From Azadirachta indica (Eukaryota; Streptophyta; Magnoliopsida; Sapindales; Meliaceae), in contig CM040453.1 in the NCBI GenBank assembly GCA_022749755.1, positions 642,102-706,101 of the forward strand: a stretch of 64,000 nucleotides of DNA, given 5' to 3'. Each line of letters opens with the position of its first letter. Positions within the stretch are counted from its first letter, which is position 1. A program made the position numbers and the translations under genes. Below the pieces are notes generated by a model. That model was not told the DNA's origin and searched no databases. It saw only the letters and a list, made by a program, of their open reading frames with translations. Positions 26,401 through 38,572 of the stretch are shown here, piece after piece.

Positions 26401-29026
26401 GTTGGAACATATATGATGGTTGGTCCATCTTCTAAAGGTTCTTGTAAAATTCTTTTTATTTCTTCTGGTTTATTAGGTGGACTAGTCCTCTCAAATGAAG
26501 GGCATACATCCCAGGCTTGAGGAGGAGAATGCCCAGAAAATTCACCACAGGCAACTGCATAGAAAGAAGTGATCAGAATAAAAAATAAAGAGAACTGAAG
26601 TTGAGATATTAAACAAAGTTCCCAATGCTGAGTAGATGTTTAGAGCTGAAAGGCAATGAATTATAGTTAGAAGATAAATTATAAGATATCAAAAGAATGG
26701 TACCATCCCAATCATTCACAGTCTGGAAGATGTCAACATCATTTTCCAAATATTCTACTGACATTTCTTTTTCCTTTGTTGAATGTACTTCATCATCATC
26801 TGCACCCATGTCACCATCCTCATAGTCACACTTTGGAGAAACTGTGTCCCGAGATATGCTACTGCAAGCAGAGGTATCAGACTGATCATCAGAATCTGGC
26901 AAGATGTTATTTTTTTCCTTTTCACCAGTCTTTCCCTTTCTGACGTATATGTCTATCAGCTGATCGAAATCCTTCCCATAAGAAGACTGCAAAGATGTTT
27001 TACTATGTTTTACCTGTAGATTGCAGTAAGTCATCATGCTCTGTGTCTTCACAGGAAAATATATCTAAACCTATATTTAGACAATATAGATTATAGAAAA
27101 TAGAAAATGATATTGCTTGAATTTTCTCATTCACAGGAAAATTGATCTATTTTCAATTACTGCAGAATTCCTGCATGACCAATTCCAATTAAAAAATTGC
27201 ATAAACAAGAAATTATCTAGGAAAACATGTCCCTGCAACCACACTGAAACAGAGAAAAACTCACCGAAAACCTTAAATTCGACCGAAATAAGGAGGTAAG
27301 CACTATCTTTGTTTCCCTAGACATGAAGAGTGACTCAAGAATGTCTTCTCGAACTTGAATGGTGGCAGTTGCAGTCAATGCCATCAATGGAATATCGAAT
27401 TTCAGGAAACTTAAATTGTTAGCACTGAAGTTCTCTCGCAACAAAGACAATCGCCTGGAAACATTAGAATACATCTTTAAAAGATATGAGATAACTCTCT
27501 AACCATTTGACATAAGAACTATGTAGATGAATGCAAATGGAGAGGACATAAAACATTAAGGACAGGACATAAGACCTTAAGGACAGGACATAAAACATTA
27601 AGGACATAACAAAGAGAATAAAAGAGACATCGACCATGTAAGTGGAAACAACATAAAAGAATGGAGGAAATGTAAATACTGAGATATGAGATTTCAAATT
27701 TGTATAAATAGGTAGCAAATGCCCTAAGATGGATCACCAATGTGATGGACTTCACATGTTCTTTCCATAAATGATTAATAATCATTTGATGCTGCCCCTA
27801 AATACATCCAAGGTAGCAGTGTAACAACATGCATTTCTTAGAAAGCCCAACCAGTGAGGCAATGATAAATTCGATTTTAGTGAAGAGGAAGTAGCAGCCA
27901 TATGGTCAGAAGGGAGATTACAGACCTGTAGTCAGGCCGAAAATCATGGCCCCACTTAGAAACACAATGAACTTCATCAATTGCAAATAAAGCAATTCCA
28001 TGACTTTCTGCAAGCCTCTGCAGTGGTTTTATCAATCTGCAGAAAATCTATTGTAATCCTTCAAACTGACAAAATTGAACAACCTCTTTGAAATGTCAGC
28101 CAAATAGTATAATATGTCCCCTACCTTAAGATTGTCTCTGGGCAAACATAAATTATGCTATACATTCCTCTCATTGCTTTCTGCTCCACGGTGCTGTCAG
28201 GTTGTCCAGATCCCAGAAAGCAAGCGGCTATCCCATGTCTTGACAGCTTTGAGCACTGATCATGCATCAAGCTTATCAAGGGTGAAATCACAACCACAAC
28301 CTTCCCCGTTAATAAAGCCGGAATCTGAAAACACAAAGATTTCCCTACAGGAAGTGAAATATACCAAAATATTAACCACCCCAAATAAAATGACATCAGC
28401 AACACACGGACACCATCAAAACAAACCGTAATACCAGATCCAGTCGCAGAGAGAACAAGACAGTCTTGGTGAGCTAACCAGGCAGATAGGGCTTCCTTCT
28501 GAAAATTCTTCAAAGATGAGTAACCGAAATGCTTTTTCAACAGGCTATTAACTTTCACCTCCCAATCTGACCCAATATCCACCTCTTCTGGACACCAAAC
28601 TGGCAAAAATTCTGGCTTAGTTTCATGGCGACAACGCATTTCAGGACAAGGTTCCTTATGTTCTTCAACAAGGCTGGATGGCACCATTGACAAAGAAACA
28701 GGCAAATCTGCTACTGCTTTGCTTTTGCCCCTTTTATGTCTGGTTGTGAATTGGCAATGGTCCAGTAAACTTGACTGTCGCATTTGACCCAGCGAACTTG
28801 CAGACAACAAAGTTTTTTTACCTAGAGTTTTTCCATTGCTTGTAGAACATTTTGAACTACTGGATTTGCGCATAGAGTTTCTAAGAGAACCATTCAAAAT
28901 ATACTCAATAGCACAATGTAATGAAGGACCAATAGCTTCTACAGCTTCCATAATGGCAGAATTCTCAAATCCCATGTCGGTCAGCTTTGCAATAACTTCA
29001 TCGGATGATGTGTCAATGCCACTCAT
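23451..29026 (-). CDS. RECQSIM: RecQ-family DNA helicase of the RecQsim type
   Basis: Fifteen exons (29026-28435, 28344-28125, 28036-27926, 27454-27265, 27013-26704, 26554-26328, 26062-26006, 25634-25554, 25359-25296, 25012-24913, 24828-24745, 24429-24342, 24191-24075, 23957-23865, 23738-23451) encode 873 residues in frame. The N-terminus has a UBA-like domain ([20 protein letters not shown], residues 11-48). The 3'-5' helicase core has Walker A SATGSGKS (Lys199), motif II DEVH at 291-294 followed by [25 protein letters not shown] and [10 protein letters not shown]. Exon 5 inserts about 100 acidic/Ser-rich residues (372-474: [21 protein letters not shown]) between the two RecA lobes. That insertion is the hallmark of plant RecQsim, which despite it complements yeast sgs1. 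The Cys-rich zinc-binding region and a basic C-terminus ([12 protein letters not shown]) follow. Role: unwinding recombination and replication intermediates in the nucleus. The acceptor of exon 10 is ambiguous by 3 bases. Confidence 0.94.
27543..27605. repeat. Three tandem 21-base repeats in RecQsim intron
   Basis: Units starting at 27543, 27564 and 27585 share AGGACATAA.A..TTAAGGAC. They lie in the intron between exons 3 and 4 of the RecQsim gene. Confidence 0.9.
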
Positions 29027-30013
29027 TTTGTGAAATCTCTATTATATAAATCTCCTGCATATTTACAGCAGCTACATCAGACCAATGGGTTTTCTCTGCC
29101 AAAAAAGCGCTTCTTGGAGCCCCATTAATGACAAATAACACCCATTTATTTTTTCAGATTTTCATGATTTCATTCAGAGTTAAATGTGTATTGATTAAAC
29201 TACCCTAAAAATCAAACACTTTCATACTCTTAAAGAAGTACGAATAATACCTTGTCGTCACATCAACCGTACGTCTTGGAAAACATGTTCGCCGGAAAAC
29301 CAATCGTGACAAGTCGAGCTATTGATTGAAAATTTTACAGCGACAGAACCCCAGAATTAAAGTGTTTCTTTTGCAGCCAAACGAGGGGCGCGAAACTTGA
29401 ATTGCGAAAAGCGGAGAAGCCTCACGTTGGAGTTAGATAAACGACATGTCGTAACGTATCCTTTGATCCAAAGGACATTTCTCGTTATTGCTCAGTGCCT
29501 CAGGCCTCAAGTTATGCTCTTATAACAACTGTTAAGATTGTTGTTGATATTTTCTAATGTTTGGTTTTTTTTTTTTCTTTTATCTGGGACAAACATCTTC
29601 TAATATTATCACAATTACAAATAATTGAAGACAAGTGAAGATGACTAACATAATTGATTAAAAGAATATATATGAAACTATCATTGTGTTATATTAAAAT
29701 CTCATCCTATAAGAAAGCAGTTATTAAAAACTACGCAGATGAACATAGTTGTGAAGTTGTTCAGAATGTAACTATTTGATTACAATAAGAAAGCAGTTAT
29801 TAAAAACTACGCAGATGAACATAGTTGTGAAGTTGCTCACAATGTAACTATTTGATTACAAGGAGAATGAACAAATACAGTGTGACGTTAATTTTTGAGA
29901 TAATTGGTCATCAACTTTATAAAAGTAAAATAGAAACAGAAACAAAAAAACAAAAAAACAAAAGCATTTGATAACCCAAAAAAAAAAATTGAATCTCCAG
30001 GTTCTTCAAGCTT
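29027..30013. other. Intergenic: RecQsim promoter/leader and BiP 3' flank
   Basis: RecQsim leader and promoter from 29027 to about 29520, then AT-rich DNA with the 76-base tandem duplication (listed separately). The BiP 3' UTR is expected from about 29880 onwards. No additional gene seen. Confidence 0.6.
29711..29860. repeat. Tandem duplication, 76-base period
   Basis: Two near-identical copies start at 29711 and 29787, both beginning AAGAAAGCAGTTATTAAAAA and ending ATTTGATTACAA, with only two or three differences, so the duplication is recent. It lies just downstream of BiP. Confidence 0.95.
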
Positions 30014-32855
30014 TTACAATTCATCATTTGGTTCTTCATCCTGAGAATCACCTGATGGACTTCCACCACCACTTTTCTCATAAACCTGCTTGATCACAGG
30101 ATTGCATACAGCTTCCACCTCCTTCAACTTCTCATCAAAATCATCCTTCTCTGCATTCTGATTATCATCCATCCATTCAAGCGCTTCCTTCAGGGTGCTC
30201 TCAATCTTCTCCTTATCATCAGAATCAATCTTGTCCGCGAGCTTGTCTTTTTCATTGATGGTGCTCCTCATGTTGTAAATGTAAGTTTCTAACTTGTTCC
30301 TGGAATCAATCCTCTCCCTCACTTTCTTGTCCTCCTCAGCGAATTCCTCAGCTTCCTTCACCATTCTGTCAATCTCTTCTTGGCTTAGACGCCCCTTGTC
30401 ATTAGTTATGGTGATGGATTGTTTGTTCTTCGCCGCCTTGTCTTCAGCTGTCACGTGTAGAATGCCATTGGCATCAACCTCAAATGTGACCTCAATTTGC
30501 GGCACTCCCCTGGACCAAAATTTAGAATACGTTTAATCCAGAATCCAGGACATGCAACAAACCAAATGTCCATAAATATGGAACAGTGAAACGCGACTTA
30601 CCTTGGAGCAGGTGGAATACCAGACAGATCAAATCTTCCAAGCTCCCGACAATCCTTTGTCAAGCTTCTTTCACCTTCATACACCTGAAATTTTCAGGAA
30701 AATTTTAGTCCTAAAGCAGGACAAGTTTGCACCACATTTCTCAACAGGTAGAATTTGTCATTTTGTAATACCTTGATAGTCACCGTAGTTTGCTGGTCCT
30801 GGTAGGTGGTAAAAACCTGAGATTTCTTAGTAGGAATAACAGTGTTTCTGGGAATCAATTTAGTCATGACACCACCCACTGTTTCAATACCTAGACTTAA
30901 TGGAGCCACATCGAGCAAAAGAATGTCTGCAATGAACAAAAATCAATCAGGAATCTCATTTACTTTGCTACTCTGATCCATGCATACTGATGAACAACAT
31001 GAAAACTCAGATGCTTTACCTTTGGTCTCTTCACCACCTTCACCGCTAAGAATTCCACCCTGAACTGCAGCACCATATGCAACAGCCTCATCAGGATTGA
31101 CACCCTTGTTAGGCTCCTTACCATCAAAGAAATCCTTCAACAATTGCTGAATCTTGGGGATTCGAGTACTTCCTCCGACAAGCACAATTTCATGAATATC
31201 AGTTTTCTTCAACTCGGCATCTTCCAATGCCTTCTTTACCGGTCCCATAGTCTTCTTAAACAAATCCATGTTCAACTCTTCAAATCTTGCTCTAGTCAAT
31301 GGCTCTGAGAAATCAACACCATCAAAGAGTGACTCAATCTCAACTCTTACTTGGTGCTGGCCACTCAAAGCTCGCTTCGCTCTCTCACATTCCCTCCTAA
31401 GCTTCCCAAGAGCTTTGTTGTCTTTGCTAATGTCTTTGTTATACTTCTTCTTGATCAACTTGACGAAATAATCCATCACTCTGTGATCAAAATCTTCTCC
31501 TCCCAAATGGGTATCTCCACTAGTAGCAAGAACTTCGAACACGCCATTATCAATAGTCAAGATACTAACATCAAATGTACCACCACCAAGATCGTAAACC
31601 AAAATGTTCTTCTCTACCCCTTTCTTATCTAAACCATAGGCGATTGCAGCAGCTGTAGGCTCGTTGATTATCCGAGCCACATTAAGCCCAGCTATGATTC
31701 CAGCATCCTTAGTTGCCTGCCTTTGCGCATCATTGAAATAAGCTAAAACCAGCAACCCATAAAAGAAAATCCATCAGATTACAGAACAACATTAATCTCT
31801 AACCATTTAGACTAAAATTGAAAATTTGATTATACACACCTGGAACAGTGACAACTGCGTCTTTAATTTTCTTCCCCAAGAATGCCTCTGCTGTCTCCTT
31901 CATCTTCTGCAATATCATTGCAGATATCTCCTCGGGGCTGAAAACCTTATTCTCTCCTTTAACCTTTACTTGAATATAAGGCTTGCCATCTTTGTTCACA
32001 ACCTTATAAGGCAAGAACTTTATATCTCTTTGCACCTCCGGATCATCGAACCTGCAATATTAAAACCAAACCAAAATCCTACTTTAATTCTCCTTCAAAC
32101 AAACACAAATCTCAAGAGAGGCGTGTTTAGAAGTGCTTTTATAATAAAAGCACTCTTGCTAAGAAAAACGGCTTCACGATTCGATCCAGCAGAACAACAC
32201 AACCCAACAATTATTAAATCAAACTTCAACAAAATCAAAGAGAGACAGAAAAAACTCAAAACAAGCGTGTTTAGAAGTGCTTGCAAAAAGCAAAAAGCAA
32301 GAAAAAAAAATACTACGCTAAGCATTGATTAACTGATTAAAGTACCAACAACGCTGATTCCTACCGAATCCAAAATCTCATCGAATCAACAAAAATCAGA
32401 GAAAAAGAGGACCGAGAAAGTTACTCACTTTCTTCCAATAAGACGCTTAACGTCAAAAATGGTGCGTTCTGCATTGAGAGCCGCTTGATTTTTGGCCGCT
32501 TCTCCAATCAGACGCTCAGTATCAGTGAATGCAACCCACGATGGGGTGATTCTGTTTCCTTGATCGTTCGCTATAATCTCTACGTGACCATTTCTGTATA
32601 CACCCACACAAGAATACGTAGTCCCCAGATCAATACCAATCACCGTCCCAAGTTTTGGATCATCCGCCGCCGCCAACACTAAACCTAACGAAAATTCTAC
32701 AAGATAATAACAATAATAATGCCTTAGCAAACTTCAACTGAAAACAGAGCAGAAACAAAAAACCAAATTAAGTTTGTAAAAACACAAAAATCCTTCCTAC
32801 CAAAAGCAAACAGAAGCAAAATAGCTAAAGCGCTGTTCTTGTTCTTGAACGTCAT
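30014..32855 (-). CDS. BIP: ER luminal-binding protein BiP (HSP70 family)
   Basis: Seven exons (32855-32801, 32696-32429, 32051-31840, 31742-31020, 30926-30772, 30684-30602, 30509-30014) encode 663 residues. A hydrophobic signal peptide ([20 protein letters not shown]) is split by intron 1. The ATPase domain has [27 protein letters not shown] and [13 protein letters not shown]. The substrate-binding domain ([20 protein letters not shown]) and lid follow. The C-terminus is DEEPNDEL: an NDEL where plant BiPs normally have HDEL (see findings). It folds secretory proteins and senses ER stress. The start is the only ATG giving a signal peptide. Two near-ERSE elements sit in the promoter. The seven-exon structure argues against a retrocopy, and there is no frameshift or stop. 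Which BiP paralogue (constitutive or BiP3-like) is unclear. Confidence 0.96.
32121..32282. repeat. 18-base direct repeat in BiP intron 2
   Basis: GCGTGTTTAGAAGTGCTT occurs at 32121-32138 and again at 32265-32282. The first copy runs into an inverted repeat (AGTGCTTTTAT / ATAAAAGCACT). This resembles the edges of a small hAT-like MITE remnant, but no complete element is recognised. Confidence 0.5.
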
Positions 32856-32955
32856 TGTTTTGTTTCCAGTTCTGTTGTTTGAATGAGGCGTTTCTGTTTT
32901 CTACTTAACTCTGTTTTTCTGAAGTGGAGCGAAAAAGCTTTGTAAAGGCGGGGTT

Positions 32956-33093
32956 TATTTATAGTATTGCCATATCCGTTCTTGCTAGAGTGTTCCATCC
33001 AATGGCATTGAAACACGTCATTTTACCGGTGGCTTTTGTTGGTCGCGGCTTTGAATATTTTACACGTAGAACAGCCAACGATGGGTCGCCACG
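32956..33093 (-). promoter_or_regulatory. BiP promoter: TATA box and two near-consensus ER stress response elements
   Basis: TATAAATA on the gene strand at 32963-32956, about 100 bases before the start codon. Further upstream, CCAAT-N9-ACACG at 32999-33017 and CCAAC-N9-CCACG at 33075-33093 each differ by one base from the ERSE consensus CCAAT-N9-CCACG. The first overlaps TGACGTGT on the gene strand, a bZIP/UPR-like core. Spacing of exactly nine in both supports function through bZIP28/NF-Y, which is inferred. Confidence 0.6.
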
Positions 33094-33740
33094 TCGGAGG
33101 GAATTTCCCGCGGAATCGCGAAAGTTCATGAAATGTTAGGAGCAGAGCGAGAAATTGTAGGAGAAGATCTTGAGTATTGTCGGAAAATTGGGGCAATTTT
33201 GGGATAGAAAGTTTGCGAGGGAACGACGTCGTTGGAGATTGAGTCAGCAAATTCTAAACTTTTTCTCTAGTTTTAGTGTAAACAGAATCTAAACTAAATT
33301 TCTTTCCCAAAAAAATTTTATTAATAAATCAATCAACACTTATAAAAGAAAAATTTTATCTATATATTATCAATAAAAAACTATTTAGTTCATACCAAAA
33401 GAGAATTGAATATTAATTCATAAAAGTTGGTATAATAAAAAAAATATCATCACAACCTCCTATTTAAACTGAAATAAATGATTTTAAAACAAATCAACCT
33501 TGATTTTCATGGGTCCAAATGTTGATATTTTATTTCATCTAATAGCGACGCATGATCTTATCTTTTCTTGCGAAAGTATAGGTTGTTAAAAAGGTTAATA
33601 CAAAACCGTTACTCAAGATTATGAATCTAACACAAACCTAACAGAACCTAAACACTCGAAAAGCTCTACGTTAAAATATCACAACAAAGTTGCATTCTGT
33701 CTGGAAAATGTAAACACACCAATAAGATTTGCAATCTAAT
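33094..33740. other. Intergenic: distal BiP promoter and formin 3' flank
   Basis: AT-rich from about 33280, with the formin 3' UTR next to 33740. No gene seen. Confidence 0.55.
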
Positions 33741-36700
33741 CTATCTGAACGGAGCCAGAGGATTTGGACTGCTTGGAATTTTCAGGCTTCTTAGCTCTTT
33801 ACATACATTACCTAACATCCCCAGAAAATCTCTAACAATCACAAAAATCCTAAGTGGATTTGCTTCTTCTTTGCTCACATCTCCGTGGAAGTACTCGGTG
33901 ATTTCCCTGACATGTAATAGGACTCTACTTTCATCTTCGTGAAGCTCTTTTATGTTCTTCTCTGCGCATTTCAGGAATGCATTCATAGAATCTACAAATT
34001 TCCCACTTCTGTCATCAGCGGATAAGTTATTCTGTAAAAGATACTTCAGTTTTGCAGTTCCATCCGTTAGGTTTGAGACAGAACTTGCAAGAACATCCAG
34101 GTCAATTGTTGCTGTTTTCTTGACATTGTAGAGTTCTGTGCTTAAACCTGAAACAAGGTCCAGTCCCATTCTTCTGTAATCTTCTTCCCTTTCTTCGACA
34201 GTTTTGGTTTTGTTTCCCTGATTGATCTTACCCATGATGCTATCTGAAACTCTTATTCCTTCTGATCGGACCATTTCCTGAACAACAAAATGCAGCAATG
34301 TAGTTTTGCCATCAGTTCCTTTCACATCAGCAAGCTTAAGGAGTGCATCAAGCTTGAATGCTCTCGCGCCTCCTCTTATCGTGCCAACATTCATTCGATT
34401 TCCTGTTTTCAGCACTGCTTCGAGTAATTTCAAGAACAGCCTGCTTGATCTGAGTTCCTTGCAAGCCTCCTGAGAGAAAGTTGATGAGAAGATCAGGTTT
34501 TTCCAAAATCTTTGTATGGACAAAAAATGGCTTAGAGTTCTAATTTGTGTGTCACCTCTAGCATTGAGAAGGAGTTTCGAAGATGAAACACTTCATCTTC
34601 AAAGGTTTCTTTGTAAAGCATGACTTCAGCTCGTTGGAAAGCAAATGGAATGCTTAGCATTGCTTTGACGAACTTCTCTGCAGATCCTAGTTCATTAATG
34701 TCTCCTTTGTAGCTGGAAAGTTTAGCTTCTTCTTCCTTTGTTGGGACCATTTTCACCAGTGCTTCTAATTGCTGTAAAGACAATCCTTCCCCTGCTTTTT
34801 GCCATTTTGAAAAGATTAAAACATTGAAGTTTATGGATTATTCATATTATCAAAAGTTTTAGAAGCAATACCTTTCATTAATGCATCATACACTTGCTCA
34901 GCAGTCACATTCAAGGCTTTTGACAGAATGGTTATGTTTTGTAATCTTTTGGGCTCAAGAAGATGCTTGCTTGGAGAAGGAGTTTTGCTTTTTGTTTCAT
35001 CATTCTTCATTGAATTTTGTAGATTGTATCCAAAAAGTGATTCAATCATTTCCTCATCCAATCTGTTTGATTTCAAAACAACTTATTTAACTTTACAAAG
35101 GAAAAAAAAAGGTCAATGCATATCAGGAGCTTGAAGTAGCTTACTCAAATGAGCTTGATCTCAGCTTGTCCCACACCATAGAACGGTCCGGCGCAGCTCT
35201 AACTTTGTCCCAATGAAGTGGCTTCAATTTGGGTAGAGGAACTCCACCTTTTCCTAACGGTGTATACTGAGGAAGTAGAGATGGGGGCGGAGGTGGCCCT
35301 TTGAGAGAGTTTTTGTTCTGTTTCAGGAATGGAGGTGGGCATGGGGGCGGAGGAATACCAGGTAAAGTTGGTGCAGATTTTGAAGTTTCTTGAGGTGAAA
35401 GTGATGCATTCTGAGGAGTTTGGTTTGATTCTGAAGAGGATTCTGAATTACTAGGAGAGGATAAATTTGGCAATATAGGAGAACTTGAAGCTTTAGGTGC
35501 GAATTTGGCCGGGCAAGAAGATGAATTTGAATAACAATAGCTCACACTTGGCTGCAGAGGACGTGGTGGAGGTGGAGGTGGAGGCGGAGGCGGAGGCGGA
35601 GGCGGAGGCGGAGGAGGTGCAGGCAAAGTGCCGAAATTCTTATGAGAATCTGGAGAATCTGCAACTGCGAGATTCCCCTCTTTGTGATTGCTAAGAGTTC
35701 GGTGAGTTTCATTCTGTAAGTTTGTCGCTGGTTTTGAGGAGAAATTTTCTGGTATATCACCGAGATTACCAGCCGAAGCATTGGAAAGACGATAATTTGA
35801 TGAATGTGAATCATTGAAAGAATGAAAAGATTCTTCATCAGATGAATGGCATTCAATGAAAATAATTTTATCACCGGATGAGGATTCACCACCATCAGAT
35901 TCACACTTAATTGAATCTGCAACATCTACATCTTCATGAACAGAAGTGATTTCCCTAGTGGAAGGACTACTGGCATTATCTGATTCTGATTTGATCACTT
36001 CCTGATGTGATATCGCCCTCTCATGCAATGCATAATTTTGAGTACTACTATTATTTGATGATGTGTTTACAGTTTCGTTAATTGGTTTCAAACAAGAAGC
36101 TTGCTGCTCTAAGTCCACTCCTAATGAATTGAGATAAAAGAGATCAAGCCCAGGATTCAAGTTTACCTTGCTTGTTGATTTCTGAGAGCTAACATACTTT
36201 GATTTACCTTTGCTTCTTCCTTTCTTTCTGAAAACAGACATCGTTCTTCCAGATTTCTTGTGATGTTTTCTGTTGCAACAGACCCAGATGAAGCCAAGAA
36301 CACATACCACAAACACAGATCCAGTGGACACAAGAACTGGTAATAAAATTCGTCCAACTCTTCCTTTATTTGTTTTCTCCTTATCAATCTTATGGTGCTG
36401 TGGTACCGGATACGATCGTCGAGGATGATGATGAGTAGGTACATAAAATGGCTTTTCTGGAGCTGGAGCTGGAGCTGGAGCCTCGGCTTCAAATTTTGGT
36501 GATGGAGAAGGAGCTGGTGAAAAATTTTCTGAACCGTCACTTGATGAACTTTCTGCTTTTAAACTCTTCAGTCCAAGTAAAGCTCTAAACTTTTGCACAA
36601 TCAAACCTTCCTTTTCTTCATTCTCATCTTCTCCCGAAACTTTCTGAACTTGGTTTTGATAATTATCAAACAGCTCTTGTAGGCCATGAACTTTGAAGTA

Positions 36701-36826
36701 ATCATCTGCTGCATCAAATAAACCCTCAGAAGCAATCAAAATGTGGGAACTCTGCAATGACAAGAGAATGAAGACGAAGATTATAATGATGAAGATCCTG
36801 TTTACAATCTCAGAAACAGAACCCAT
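33741..36826 (-). CDS. FH11: Type I formin (FH11-like)
   Basis: Four exons (36826-35145, 35062-34872, 34791-34556, 34469-33741) encode 945 residues. Order: signal peptide ([17 protein letters not shown]), short Pro-rich extracellular part with [11 protein letters not shown], transmembrane helix ([20 protein letters not shown]) followed by basic KHHKKSGR, Ser-rich linker, FH1 domain with a run of about twenty prolines and further PPPPxLL blocks, then the FH2 actin-nucleating domain. FH2 marks are [53 protein letters not shown] and [20 protein letters not shown]. Type I plant formins anchor actin assembly to the plasma membrane and wall. FH11 assignment rests on gene order and on domain layout. 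The FH1 repeat region will be length-variable. Confidence 0.93.
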
Positions 36827-38548
36827 GTTTTACAAAAAGGAGAAATCATGAAACCACCAATCAAACTTCTGCTTATAAATGTCCTTCCTCTTTTTTTTTA
36901 CATTCTTTTTTTATTTTTCCCCGGAAAAACATTTATTTTGGGTGGTGTAGGAAATGCAGTCTTTAATGCTACTCCAAGGAACCCCTGAGCCTGGCAGTTG
37001 TACATGGGCCTTCTTTACTTCTCTATTCATGTAGTTTTATCTCCTCTTACCTCAATAAATTCCCCGGCAAAACACTGTTTAAACATGTAACACAGTATGT
37101 TTTGGAAAGGGAAAAAAACCTTCTCTTACTGTAATTTGACAACCGTTTTTGAAGTCATAAGAAAGTTGAGCATGTCTTTTTGCCCATTATTACCATGAAA
37201 ATCCATCATTTCGGAACTTTTTAAGATCCCAAAATCATGAATTACATGAAATTTGCAGTTGAACTAAACTTCTTAAGTAGCTATTGAGTGTCACAAAAAT
37301 CAAAACTAACATAAAGTTCCCAAATGGGGTCCCCTTTTGTTGGCCTCTCGCCAACCTCAAAGTTTCTCCTCCAACTTCCCATTATTAAGAAAAAAAAAAA
37401 AAGAAAAAAAAGAGAAAGAGGATCAAAGATAAACAAATGGTCCATCACTTTCTCATGTGACTATGTTGTGAATGTTTGAATTATGTGAGGCTAAAACAGA
37501 CTGCTAGTCTCTTTCTTACACTTTATTTGGCCCCAACTTTTGCTGGATTTTCTTCTTGTTTTTAGGTCTCACAGTACAGTATCCACCGTTTGGTGAGATT
37601 CGCAGCTGATTTTAAGGCCATGTTAGGCATTTAAGCCTATGTTTTTTTTTTTTTTTTCTTTTTTAACTTTTTGGTGTTATCCCCGTCACCTAACTACAAA
37701 CACACCACAACTCTGTATTTGTAATGGGGGCATTTTGGCTTAGCTTAGCCGTTACTTGGACCAATCTGCAATGGAGCTCTATCTCACACTAACATATTTC
37801 ATTTCACACGGTCATCCTGTCAGGACCACCACAAATTTGACACCCTCGGTGAAAGGTATAATATCATCTGGCTCCCTCAGCTGCTTTTGTATTTTTACAA
37901 CTGAGTACGTACGTACATAGTTTGTTCATTTTCCATTACTTCCTATAAAATGATAAAATTACTCTTTTAACGTTGCTTTTTAACGCAAACGACAATGTAT
38001 TATGTACCGTAACTAGAGCTATCACATCGAGGGTAATTTTGTCATTTTGATTGTGTTAGGGACCTATTTGATATAAATGAATTAATTATGTGGTTACCCG
38101 TGAATATATTAATCAAGGACTCCGATCTTATTACCACCCGAATTTGAGCAAGAATTTGCAGATATAAAAGGTTGACAAACTGCGACGTCGTATGAGATTG
38201 TAAGATGAATTGGGTGACAAATTGATAATTGCATACCTTAGACGGTACTAAGAAAAAACCCCAAGACATGCATATATAGTACATTTCACTTGGTACCATT
38301 TTTATAATATGGTAATGATAGCTTATGCATTTAATTCCATTCACATGAAATTAATAGGATGTACCAAGTGGATAAATTTTGACAACTAAAGTAGATAAAA
38401 TAAAATAAAATAAAAGATTGGTTAATTAATTGCGAATGATGATTCCATTTTTCCAATTCAATCAAAACAACATTTAAGACTCGTGATATTTCTATAAAGC
38501 TAAATTACAATTTACACATATGAAACAATGGGGTACCGTGGTGAATGT

Positions 38549-38572
38549 AAAAAAAAAAAAAAAAAAAAAAAA
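38549..38572. repeat. Poly-A run
   Basis: About 24 consecutive A residues in the formin-RBOH gap; no adjacent retroposon body is recognisable. Confidence 0.9.

Noticed and set aside
27464..27785. ORFs of 84-88 residues on the minus strand in RecQsim intron 3
   Set aside because: They translate the 21-base tandem repeat and AT-rich intron; no similarity and no start context.
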